Source: an uncultured Hyphomicrobiales bacterium
GTDB taxonomy: Bacteria; Pseudomonadota; Alphaproteobacteria; Rhizobiales; Hyphomicrobiaceae
Direction: 5' to 3'
NCBI GenBank assembly: GCA_902826255.1
Contig: CADEEC010000003.1
Location: 1 to 58,403, forward strand
Length of the DNA: 58,403 nucleotides
In this document: piece by piece, positions 8,347-15,509 of the stretch
Layout: each line of letters begins with the position of its first letter
How positions within the stretch are numbered: the first letter of the stretch is position 1
Notes under the pieces: model-generated
Seen by the model: only the letters and a program-made list of their open reading frames with translations
The model's database searches: none
Told to the model about the DNA's origin: nothing
Made by a program: the position numbers and the translations under genes

Positions 8347-9198
8347 ATGCGTTTCGTTGCTTACGATGCGGGCACATCCGGCTCAGGTCTGGCGCTTCGC
8401 CGCGGCAAGGACCTCGTTGCGCTCGATCTCGCCGGCATGCCGCAGGATATGCTCGGGTTGCTGAATGCCGGCCCTGATGCGCTGAAGGCGGCGGCGGGCA
8501 AGGCCGACCGGGGCAAGCTTCTGGACGAAAGCAAGATCAGCTATCTGCCGCCGCTGGCGCAGCCGCCCAAGATTATCTGCGTCGGCCTCAACTATGCGGA
8601 CCACACGAAAGAGAGTCCGTACGAGCAGCCCAAGTATCCGACGGTGTTCTCGCGCTTTGCCTCGAGCCTGATCGGGCATCGCGCGCCGGTCATCCGGCCG
8701 TCGTGCTCCGTGGAGCTAGACTATGAGGGCGAGCTGGTCGCGGTGATCGGGCGCCAAGGGCGCAACATCAGCCGCGATGCTGCGCTGAGCCACGTGGCCG
8801 GTTACTCGCTGTTCAACGACGTGTCGGTGCGCGATTACCAGTTCAAGTCGCCGCAATGGACGGTGGGCAAGAACTTCGACGGGACGGGACCGTTCGGGCC
8901 GGAGTTCATCACGGCCGACGAACTGCCGGCGGGTGCCGTCGGCCTGAAGATCGAGACGCGGCTCAACGGCAAGACGGTGCAGTCCTCCACCACGGCGGAG
9001 ATGCTTTATCCGGTGGCCGACATCATCGCCATCCTGAGCGAGGCCATGACGCTGGAGGTCGGCGACGTGATCGTGACGGGAACGCCGGCCGGAGTCGGTT
9101 TCGCGCGCAAGCCGCCGCTGTTCATGAAGCACGGCGATACGGTGGAGGTCGAGGTGGAGGGTGTCGGCATCCTCTCCAATCCCGTGCAGGATCAGTAG
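8347..9198 (+). CDS. Fumarylacetoacetate hydrolase-fold (FAH) family protein
   Basis: A 283-residue cytoplasmic enzyme of the FAH family, whose members hydrolyse, decarboxylate or isomerise 2-oxo acids of ring-cleavage pathways. The metal site is visible as ELDYEGELVAVIG (E127, E129) and FNDVSVRD (D158), and the family segment GLNYADH lies near residue 80. The ATG at 8347 is chosen because AGGAGG lies nine bases upstream. It converges on the meta-cleavage operon and is a candidate for the 4-oxalocrotonate decarboxylase or a terminal hydrolase step of 2-aminomuconate breakdown. This rests on family and position, so fumarylpyruvate hydrolase-like activity is equally possible. Confidence 0.88.
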   Translation: MRFVAYDAGTSGSGLALRRGKDLVALDLAGMPQDMLGLLNAGPDALKAAAGKADRGKLLDESKISYLPPLAQPPKIICVGLNYADHTKESPYEQPKYPTVFSRFASSLIGHRAPVIRPSCSVELDYEGELVAVIGRQGRNISRDAALSHVAGYSLFNDVSVRDYQFKSPQWTVGKNFDGTGPFGPEFITADELPAGAVGLKIETRLNGKTVQSSTTAEMLYPVADIIAILSEAMTLEVGDVIVTGTPAGVGFARKPPLFMKHGDTVEVEVEGVGILSNPVQDQ

Positions 9199-9204
9199 GC
9201 CCAG

Positions 9205-9241
9205 AAAAAAAGCGGGAGCGCCGCTTGCGGGCGGCGCTCCC
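9205..9241 (-). terminator. Rho-independent terminator of the minus-strand meta-cleavage operon
   Basis: An 11-bp perfect stem (9214-9224 with 9231-9241, loop TTGCGG) is followed on the minus strand by seven Ts (A tract at 9205-9211). It lies just after the last gene of the dioxygenase operon. It may also end the convergent FAH-fold gene, though without a T tract in that direction. Confidence 0.9.
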
Positions 9242-9255
9242 AGTCTGGGGATAAG

Positions 9256-10038
9256 CTAGACGAACTGGACGGCGAGCGCGCCGAGCGGACCGAAGTCTGC
9301 GTGCAGCGTGTCGCCCTTGGCGGCCCAGACGGGCCGCGTGAACGAGCCCGACAGCATGATGTGGCCAGGCTCCAGCACGGTGCCGAACGGCCCGACCTTG
9401 TTGGCGAGCCAGGCGATGCCGAGTGCGGGATGGCCGAGCACGCCGGCGGCGAGACCCGTCTCCTCGATCTCGGAGTTGCGGTAGAACACGGCGCCGACCC
9501 AGCGCAGGTCGATGTCGTTGGGGCCGACGGGGCGGCCGCCGATGATGATGCCGGCGGCGGCGCCGTTGTCGGCCACCGTGTCGTAGATCTTGCGCGGGTT
9601 CTGCACACGGGCGTCGATGATCTCGATGGCCGGCACGATGTATTCGGTCGCACGCAACACATCGAGCAGGCCGATGCCGGGCCCCTTGAGCGGCTTGCCG
9701 AGCACGAAGGCCAGCTCCGGCTCCACGCGCGGCACGCAGTAGTCGGCGTGCTTCACCTTGGCGCCGTCGGCGACGATCATGTTGTCGAGCAGGTGGCCGT
9801 AGTCGGGCTCGTCGATGCCCGAGGATTGCTGCATCGCCTTCGAGGTCAGGCCGATCTTGTGACCGATGAGCTTGGCGCCGCCGGCGATCTTGCGGCGCGT
9901 GACGTCCGCCTGGATTGCGTAGGAATCCTCGATCGCGATGTTGGGATAGGTCTTCGACAGCTGCACCACGGGCGTGCGCGTGCGCTCGGCTTCGAGCAGG
10001 GACTCGGCGGCTTTGCTACGTTCGGCGTCGGTCAGCAT
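9256..10038 (-). CDS. 2-oxo-alkenedioate hydratase / 4-oxalocrotonate decarboxylase family enzyme
   Basis: A 260-residue enzyme of the family that includes HpaH (2-oxohept-4-ene-1,7-dioate hydratase), 2-oxopent-4-enoate hydratase and 4-oxalocrotonate decarboxylase. The family signature [12 protein letters not shown] is followed by [11 protein letters not shown], and further on by [15 protein letters not shown] with the metal-binding Glu residues and [16 protein letters not shown]. It looks most like HpaH by eye. The ATG at 10038 is preferred: AAGGA lies about ten bases upstream, and the upstream in-frame extension has no family resemblance. It is the last gene of the dioxygenase-ridA-dehydrogenase operon, 37 bases after the dehydrogenase, so it should act on 4-oxalocrotonate or 2-oxopent-4-enoate. 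Confidence 0.87.
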   Translation of the reverse strand: MLTDAERSKAAESLLEAERTRTPVVQLSKTYPNIAIEDSYAIQADVTRRKIAGGAKLIGHKIGLTSKAMQQSSGIDEPDYGHLLDNMIVADGAKVKHADYCVPRVEPELAFVLGKPLKGPGIGLLDVLRATEYIVPAIEIIDARVQNPRKIYDTVADNGAAAGIIIGGRPVGPNDIDLRWVGAVFYRNSEIEETGLAAGVLGHPALGIAWLANKVGPFGTVLEPGHIMLSGSFTRPVWAAKGDTLHADFGPLGALAVQFV

Positions 10039-10075
10039 GGGTGAGCGTTCCTTGGGGCGACTTGAGTTTTCTGGG

Positions 10076-11560
10076 TTACAGCTTGATGCAGACGTTGCGC
10101 AACTCCGTGTAGAACTCCATGGAGTGTACGCCACCCTCGCGGCCAATGCCGGACTGCTTGGAGCCGCCGAAGGGCGTGCGCAGGTCGCGCAGGAACCAGG
10201 AGTTCACCCAGGTGATGCCGACCTCCACCTGTGCGGCGACGCGATGCGCGCGGGCAAGATTGGTTGTCCAGATCGCAGTGGCGAGGCCGTAGGGGCTGTC
10301 GTTGGCAAGCGCGACGGCCTCCTCCTCGCTGTCGAACGGCGCGACGTGGCAGCAGGGCCCGAAGATTTCCTCGCGGATGACGGCGGACGTCTCGGGCAGG
10401 CCGGTCCAGATGGTGGGCTCGATCCATGAGCCTTGCGCCAGCGGGCCTTTCAGGTTGGGAATGCCGCCGCCGGTGACGATTTCGGCGCCTTCCTTGCGTG
10501 CGCGCTCGTAGTAGGACAGCACCTTGCTGCGGTGCTCCTGGCTGATGAGCGGGCCCAGCGTTGTTGCCTTGTCGAAGGGGTTGCCGGCGCGCAGGGCCTC
10601 GGCGGCCGTCTTCAGGCGCGCAACGAACTCGGGAAATAGCTTGCGCTCGACGTAGACGCGCTCCGTGCCGAGGCAGACCTGGCCGCAGTTGGCGAATACG
10701 GAGCGAATAGTGCCCTCAACCGCCTTGTCGAGGTCGCAGTCGGCGAAGATGAGCGCGGCGTTCTTGCCGCCGAGCTCGAACGACACCGGGCGCACGCCGG
10801 TTGCGGCGGCCTTCATGATGGCTTCGCCGGTGCGCGTCTCGCCGGTGAAGGTGATGCCGTTGACGCCGGGATGGCGGGTGAGGAACTCGCCGGCGCTGTC
10901 GGGGCCAAGGCCCTGCACGACGTTATAAACGCCGGGCGGAACGCCGGCCTCGTTCATCACCTCGCCGAGCAGGGCGGCGGTTGACGGGGTTTCCTCGGAT
11001 GGCTTGACGACCACGGCGTTGCCGCACGCAAGGGCCGGGGCGACCTTCCAGGTCATCAGGAGCAGCGGAAGATTCCAGGGACATACGACGCCGATGACGC
11101 CGCGCGGCACGCGCAGCGCGTAGTTGAGGGCGCCGGCGCCGTCGGGCGTCGCCATGCGGAAAGATTCCGCCGACAGCGTCAGCACCTGATCGGCGAAGAT
11201 GTTGAAATTGGCTGCGCCGCGCGGAATGTCGAGATGCGAAGCAAGGCTGACCGGCTTGCCGGTGTCCATCACCTCGGCGGTCAGGAATTCGTCGAAGCGG
11301 CGCATGATGCCGTCGGCGACCTTGCGCAGAACGGCGGCGCGCTCCTGCTCGCTGGTCTTGCCCCACGGTCCCTTCAAAGCCTTGCGGGCGGCGGTGACGG
11401 CCTGGTCGACGATGGCCTCGTCCGCGGCTGGGACAGTGCCGATCAGCTCTCCCGTGGCGGGGTAGCGGTTCTCGAACGCGCCCTTGCCGCCCGAGATGGC
11501 GCGGCCATCGATGAAATGCGCCGCCGCGAAGGGTTTGCCGGCCGGGTCGAGCTTGGTCAT
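10076..11560 (-). CDS. nbaE: 2-Aminomuconate 6-semialdehyde dehydrogenase
   Basis: A 494-residue NAD-dependent aldehyde dehydrogenase. The catalytic Cys is C296 (NCGQVCLG), the general-base Glu E262 (FELGGKN) and the oxyanion Asn N163 (CPWNLP). From memory of the Pseudomonas fluorescens enzyme (C302, E268, N169, R120, R464), a constant offset of six places Arg114 (DIPRGAANFN) and Arg458 (WFLRDLRTP) at the two substrate-binding arginines, which supports this assignment over general hydroxymuconic semialdehyde dehydrogenases. It would oxidise 2-aminomuconate semialdehyde to 2-aminomuconate. The ATG at 11560 follows a CGGAG and gives a normal family N-terminus. A TTTCGAAA palindrome lies 41 bases upstream of the start. 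Confidence 0.88.
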   Translation of the reverse strand: MTKLDPAGKPFAAAHFIDGRAISGGKGAFENRYPATGELIGTVPAADEAIVDQAVTAARKALKGPWGKTSEQERAAVLRKVADGIMRRFDEFLTAEVMDTGKPVSLASHLDIPRGAANFNIFADQVLTLSAESFRMATPDGAGALNYALRVPRGVIGVVCPWNLPLLLMTWKVAPALACGNAVVVKPSEETPSTAALLGEVMNEAGVPPGVYNVVQGLGPDSAGEFLTRHPGVNGITFTGETRTGEAIMKAAATGVRPVSFELGGKNAALIFADCDLDKAVEGTIRSVFANCGQVCLGTERVYVERKLFPEFVARLKTAAEALRAGNPFDKATTLGPLISQEHRSKVLSYYERARKEGAEIVTGGGIPNLKGPLAQGSWIEPTIWTGLPETSAVIREEIFGPCCHVAPFDSEEEAVALANDSPYGLATAIWTTNLARAHRVAAQVEVGITWVNSWFLRDLRTPFGGSKQSGIGREGGVHSMEFYTELRNVCIKL

Positions 11561-11600
11561 TTGCGCTCCGAGCATTGCCTGGCTCTGCGCATACAATAAT

Positions 11601-11610
11601 ATTTCGAAAT
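11601..11610. promoter_or_regulatory. Candidate operator A (ATTTCGAAAT palindrome)
   Basis: A perfect 10-bp palindrome in an AT-rich patch of the 148-base gap upstream of the dehydrogenase gene. It is one of several related sites in promoter regions of this catabolic cluster (11601, 12688, 15393, 24609, 25433). A shared regulator, perhaps the GntR/FCD protein at 12809-13591, is inferred. Confidence 0.5.
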
Positions 11611-11708
11611 TTCCAACAATGTAGATTTCATGGCAAGGGCGATAGCCAAGCATAGCGGCCGGCGCGCCGTTGAGGCCCGTTGCCGGCTATTCGTCAGAGA
11701 CGGGCCCG

Positions 11709-12113
11709 TCAGTCGAACATCGCCACGCAATCGATCTCGACGTTCACGCCGGTGCGATGCGGTGTCCCACCGACGCAGGTCCGGGTGACCTTCTCGCCGT
11801 CGAGGACGTCGCGGAAGACCTCGTTGAAACGGGGAAAATCGGCGGTGTCGCGCAAGATGACGCGCATGTTGACGACGTTGGCGAAGGTGGCGCCGGCCGC
11901 TTCCAGCACGCTGGTGAGGTTCTTCAGGGTCTGGCGCGTCTGTACCTCGATGTCGCCGGCGACCACGGTCTTGGTGGCGGGGTCGAGGGGCCCCTGGCCG
12001 GACACGAACAGCATCTGGCCGAAGCGGATGGCCTGCACGATCGGCGGCGGCTTCTGTGCGTCGGTGAAGCCGGTGGTGGGGGCAGACGACGAGGTTACGA
12101 TGGTTTTTGGCAC
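11709..12113 (-). CDS. nbaF: RidA/YjgF family protein, probable 2-aminomuconate deaminase
   Basis: A 134-residue Rid-family protein. The active-site arginine of deaminating Rid proteins is kept (R111 in VTRTCVGG), as is the conserved Glu near the C-terminus (E126 in VNVEIDCV), so it should be catalytically competent. In the 2-nitrobenzoate and 2-aminophenol pathways a Rid-family protein removes ammonia from 2-aminomuconate to give 4-oxalocrotonate. Its place between the dioxygenase (21 bases away) and the aminomuconate semialdehyde dehydrogenase fits that role. A general enamine/imine deaminase function cannot be excluded from sequence alone. Confidence 0.85.
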   Translation of the reverse strand: MPKTIVTSSSAPTTGFTDAQKPPPIVQAIRFGQMLFVSGQGPLDPATKTVVAGDIEVQTRQTLKNLTSVLEAAGATFANVVNMRVILRDTADFPRFNEVFRDVLDGEKVTRTCVGGTPHRTGVNVEIDCVAMFD

Positions 12114-12134
12114 GCTCTGGTCCTTTGCGTGGGC

Positions 12135-12644
12135 CTAAGGCTTAGGCATCACGTTGCCGCAGTTCTTGCAGGTGCGGTGCTGCTCGTTGTCGAAGAAGTT
12201 GGCGTAGGCCCTGGTGACGAAATCCTTCTTGTAGTCGTCAACGACAGCGCGCTCCTCGTGCAGCAGGGAATCGCACTTTGGGCAGAACCACTGGAAGCGA
12301 TCGACCTCGCCCTCGCGCCGGCCGCGCTCGACGATCAGCGCGAACGCATCGGGCGGGAAGCGCGGCGAATGCGGCACGTTGCCCGGCATGAAGTTGGTCG
12401 AGCCTTCGGGGATGACGAGAATGCCTTCCTTGCCGCTCTCGTCGCGGTAGTGAAGGTTCATCGTGCCCTTGATCATGTAGGTGAATTCGTCGCTGGCGTT
12501 GATGTGGAACTCGCTGCGGTACTCGCGGCCGCGCGCGACGAAGGCGAGCGAGTCCGGCTCCTGCCAGAGAACCTTGACGCGTTTGCCGCTCTCGGCCAGC
12601 TCGCGGGCCACGCTCGGCAGATCGATCACGGGCATCTGTCTCAT
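12135..12644 (-). CDS. nbaC: 3-Hydroxyanthranilate 3,4-dioxygenase family enzyme
   Basis: A 169-residue cupin dioxygenase that opens the ring of 3-hydroxyanthranilate or a close relative. Iron ligands are H47 and E53 (SEFHINASDEF) and H92 (NVPHSPR). R43 and E106 match substrate-site residues R47 and E110 of the Cupriavidus metallidurans enzyme. A second, rubredoxin-like metal site is complete (C121, C124, C159, C162), as in bacterial enzymes. The residue matching Arg99 is uncertain: the segment is HSPRFP rather than the usual HSPQRP, so the Arg is one position early. It is the first gene of a four-gene operon. No ACMS decarboxylase gene accompanies it, so the true substrate may be 2-aminophenol-like. 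Confidence 0.87.
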   Translation of the reverse strand: MRQMPVIDLPSVARELAESGKRVKVLWQEPDSLAFVARGREYRSEFHINASDEFTYMIKGTMNLHYRDESGKEGILVIPEGSTNFMPGNVPHSPRFPPDAFALIVERGRREGEVDRFQWFCPKCDSLLHEERAVVDDYKKDFVTRAYANFFDNEQHRTCKNCGNVMPKP

Positions 12645-12808
12645 GGCTCACCTCGGCTTCATCGTTGCGCGATCATAGGTGTGATTAATTTCGAAAATCA
12701 AGGTGTTTTCGTAATATAGGCATGATGTATGATGACGATGCGCTGACGCTCCAGCCAAGGGTGGCGGCGGGGCTGGCGCAGCCGGGAAGCGCATCGGAGG
12801 GAGCAGGA
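12645..12808. promoter_or_regulatory. Divergent promoter region of the dioxygenase operon and gntR gene, with candidate operator B
   Basis: A 164-base divergent region. It contains ATTTCGAAAAT at 12688-12698, related to the perfect palindrome at 11601, and a weaker half-match (TTTTCGTAAT) about 20 bases further right. The first site is 44 bases from the dioxygenase start and about 110 bases from the regulator start, well placed for the regulator to control both its own gene and the operon. GGAGG and AGGA just before 12809 form the ribosome binding site of the gntR gene. Confidence 0.5.
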
Positions 12809-13591
12809 ATGTCGAAACCGCAGGAGAAGACGCCGCCCCTGTTCGGACAACCGCGCAATCACAAGACGCTGACCGAAGAGACCCTGTGGCGGCTCAGGCG
12901 CGACATCATCTCGGGCACGCTGCCAGCAGGCGAGAAGATCAAGTCGGAGGTCATCAAGCAGCGCTACAACGTCGGCACCAGCCCGATACGCGAGGCGCTG
13001 TTTCAGCTGGTCACGGACGGCCTTGTCACGGCCGACGGGCAGCGCGGCTTCCGCGTGGCCGAGCTGCGCGAGGCGGACCTGCTCGATATCGCCGACTGGC
13101 GGGCGCGGCTCGAGAGCGAGGCCCTGCGCCGCTCCATCGAGGCGGCGACACTGGACTGGGAGGCGCGTGCGATCGCGGCCTTCCATCGCATGAAGCGCTT
13201 CGAATCCGACAGCCGCTACCGCGACATGAGCGAGAAGGAGGCGGCAGACACGTGGGAGGAGTATCACCGCGAGTTCCATTTCGCGCTGTATGCTACCTGC
13301 GGCTCACCATGGCTGCTGCGCTTCTGCGAGCTGCTGATCCAGCACGGCGAGCGCTACCGGCGCGCCTACATCGCCTATCCGCGCGTGGCCAAGGCCATCA
13401 CGCAGGAGCACGAGGCGCTGCTGGAGGCGGCGCTGGCGCGTGATACGGAGCGCGCGGTCGAGATCCTGGACAAGCACATCCACCACGCCGCCAACCTTGC
13501 ACTTCAGCACGGCATGAAGCGGCGGCCGCGCCCGCAGGCCGCCGCGCGCGGCAAACCCGTCAAGCGGCGCGGCAAGACGCAATCGGCCTGA
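12809..13591 (+). CDS. GntR-family transcriptional regulator, FCD (FadR/VanR) subgroup
   Basis: A 260-residue DNA-binding regulator. A winged helix-turn-helix occupies roughly residues 20-85 (IKSEVIKQRYNVGTSPIREALFQL is split by the recognition helix), followed by an all-helical FCD effector domain at about 90-235. His residues typical of the FCD metal/ligand pocket appear in EEYHREFHFAL, QEHEALL and DKHIHHA. The C-terminus is a basic tail. The ATG at 12809 has a good ribosome binding site. It is divergent from the dioxygenase operon and is the only regulator gene in the catabolic region, so it is the best candidate to read an aminomuconate-pathway intermediate and bind the TTTCGA sites. That binding is not shown here. 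Confidence 0.92.
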   Translation: MSKPQEKTPPLFGQPRNHKTLTEETLWRLRRDIISGTLPAGEKIKSEVIKQRYNVGTSPIREALFQLVTDGLVTADGQRGFRVAELREADLLDIADWRARLESEALRRSIEAATLDWEARAIAAFHRMKRFESDSRYRDMSEKEAADTWEEYHREFHFALYATCGSPWLLRFCELLIQHGERYRRAYIAYPRVAKAITQEHEALLEAALARDTERAVEILDKHIHHAANLALQHGMKRRPRPQAAARGKPVKRRGKTQSA

Positions 13592-13601
13592 CGGCGGCGG
13601 G

Positions 13602-15266
13602 TCAGGCTGTTTTGTAGACCGTGCGGCCGCCCACGATTGTGCGCAGCGCGCGAATGTCCTTCAGGGCTTCGTCCTCGATGGTGAGAGGATCGGCCGACAG
13701 GATGGCGAGGTCGGCGAGCTTGCCGGGCTCGATGGAGCCGGTCTTGTCCTCGGCGAAGGCGTAGCGCGCCGCGGCGCTGGTATAGAGCCGGATGGCCTCC
13801 TCGCGCGTGATCCGTTGCTCGGCACCGTAGACGTCGCCGTTCTTGTCCTTGCGCGTGGTGGCGACGTACAGGTTGATGAAGGGATTGGCGACATTGATGG
13901 GGTAGTCGGTGCCCTGGGCGACGCTGTCGAGGCCCATGACGTCGATGAGCGTGCGCATGGGCACGGCGCGGTCGGTGGTGGGCTTGCCGAGGTGGCGGGC
14001 GATGGTTGCGGCCTTGTCCCACAGGAACACGCTTTGCGCATCGACGCGCACGCCGAGCGCCTTGGCGCGCTGCATCTGGTCGCGCTGCATCAGGCTGCCA
14101 TGGATGACGATGAAGCGGCGGTCCTTGATGGACCTCTCCTTGTCGGCGAAGGCGTAGGCGTCGAGGATCTTGTCGATGGCGCCGTCGCCGACGGCGTGCG
14201 TGCCGACGCGCCAGTTGTAGCGGTTGGCAATGGCGACGAGCTGGTTCAGGCGGTCCTGCGGAATGACGGTGACGCCGTGGTAGCCGGGTTGGCCCGGGTA
14301 GGCCTCGCGCATGTCGGCGGTGCGCAACGTCATGCCGCCATCGATCTGCAGCTTGACGCCCGAGAAGCTCAACCAGTCGTCGCCGAAGTCCGACGCCGCG
14401 CCGGCCATGGAGAAGAAGGTTTCCCAGTCTTCCAGCGACAACGTGGGATTGAGGCCGCCGGTGGGGGCGAACATGGCGCTGACGCGCAAGGTCGCCTCGC
14501 CGCGACGGTGAATGATCTGGTGGATGCGCATGTCGGCGGGATCGACGGCGGCGCTGATGGCGCTGGTGATGCCGAAGGCGTTGAAATAGGCCATCGCATC
14601 CTTGATCTGCGAGATGCGGACCTCCTCGCTCCAGGGCGGCAGCAGGGCTTCGACCAGGTCCTCGGCGCGTTCCTCGAGCACGCCGTTGGGCTCGCCGCTG
14701 TCCTTGTCGCGGTGGATCTCGCCGCCGTCGGGATTGGGCGTGTCCCGCGTGATGCCGGCGCGCGCGAGCGCGAGGCTGTTGACCAGGGTGAAGTGGCCGA
14801 CGGGCAGGCAGACGGGGTGGTCGGGCGCGGCGGTGTCGAGCTCCCAGCGCGTGAGAAAGCGCTTCTCCTTCAGTTGCGCCATGGGGTGCCACATGCGCCC
14901 GCGTATCCATTCGCCGGCGGGCAGGCGGGCTGCCATGTCGGCGACGCGGGCGAGCGCTTCATCGACTGAGGAGACGCCGTCGAAGGAGGCGGTGTAGTTG
15001 ATGAGGCCGGCACGCTCGACGTGCACGTGGGTGTCGATGAGGCCGGGCACGACCGTCTTGCCGGCGGCGTCGATGCGCTCGGTGGCGGGGCCGCACAGCG
15101 CTTCGATCTCTGCGCTGCTGCCGACGGCGACGAACTTGCCGTCGCGGATGGCAACGGCCTCCGCGATCGAGAAATCGGCGTCTGCGGTGATGATCTTGGC
15201 ATTGACGACGACCGTGTCGGCCGTGCGCCAGGCGTCTTTGCGGGACGTGGAGGGTTTGGCGCTCAT
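13602..15266 (-). CDS. Amidohydrolase family protein, YtcJ-like, with complete metal site
   Basis: A 554-residue Amidohydro_3 enzyme. All expected metal and catalytic elements are present: HxH in DTHVHVER, the carboxylated Lys in GVKLQIDGG, His in THAVGDGAID, His in VIHGSLM, and the metal Asp in QGTDYPI. It should be an active hydrolase of an amide or related C-N bond; the substrate is unknown. The ATG at 15266 follows a GGAAACGAG and gives a normal family N-terminus, whereas the upstream in-frame extension looks non-coding. It is convergent with the gntR gene (11 bases between stops) and divergent from the amidohydrolase at 15510. Confidence 0.9.
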   Translation of the reverse strand: MSAKPSTSRKDAWRTADTVVVNAKIITADADFSIAEAVAIRDGKFVAVGSSAEIEALCGPATERIDAAGKTVVPGLIDTHVHVERAGLINYTASFDGVSSVDEALARVADMAARLPAGEWIRGRMWHPMAQLKEKRFLTRWELDTAAPDHPVCLPVGHFTLVNSLALARAGITRDTPNPDGGEIHRDKDSGEPNGVLEERAEDLVEALLPPWSEEVRISQIKDAMAYFNAFGITSAISAAVDPADMRIHQIIHRRGEATLRVSAMFAPTGGLNPTLSLEDWETFFSMAGAASDFGDDWLSFSGVKLQIDGGMTLRTADMREAYPGQPGYHGVTVIPQDRLNQLVAIANRYNWRVGTHAVGDGAIDKILDAYAFADKERSIKDRRFIVIHGSLMQRDQMQRAKALGVRVDAQSVFLWDKAATIARHLGKPTTDRAVPMRTLIDVMGLDSVAQGTDYPINVANPFINLYVATTRKDKNGDVYGAEQRITREEAIRLYTSAAARYAFAEDKTGSIEPGKLADLAILSADPLTIEDEALKDIRALRTIVGGRTVYKTA

Positions 15267-15392
15267 GCTCGTTTCCGTGCGTGTGAAGAGAGGAGCGAGG
15301 GCACTTGTGAACGATGTGCTCGAAATCGTGCCGATGTGCTCAATGCCGCTCCACGCGACACAAATGCGCATGCTTTCCAAGGCGTGACAAGA

Positions 15393-15405
15393 AATATCGA
15401 AATTC
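15393..15405. promoter_or_regulatory. Candidate operator C between divergent amidohydrolase genes
   Basis: AATATCGAAATTC, which on the other strand is GAATTTCGATATT. The same 13 bases occur at 24609-24621 in front of another amidohydrolase gene. It lies in the 243-base gap between the genes starting at 15266 and 15510, an AT-rich patch in GC-rich DNA, and is related to the perfect palindrome at 11601. Confidence 0.55.
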
Positions 15406-15509
15406 CTTGCATCTTCGGAAAGGTTGCGCATAACTCGACTCCGGCATCACGAACGCGTGTGTGCCGATATTCGCTCGGGGTGACGCCACGTCATCTCGTT
15501 TTTGATGCG

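Noticed and set aside
13504..14910. A 468-residue minus-strand frame overlapping the amidohydrolase at 13602 in another frame
   Set aside because: Same-strand alternative frame of a gene with intact metal-site motifs; Arg-rich composition typical of an out-of-frame reading.
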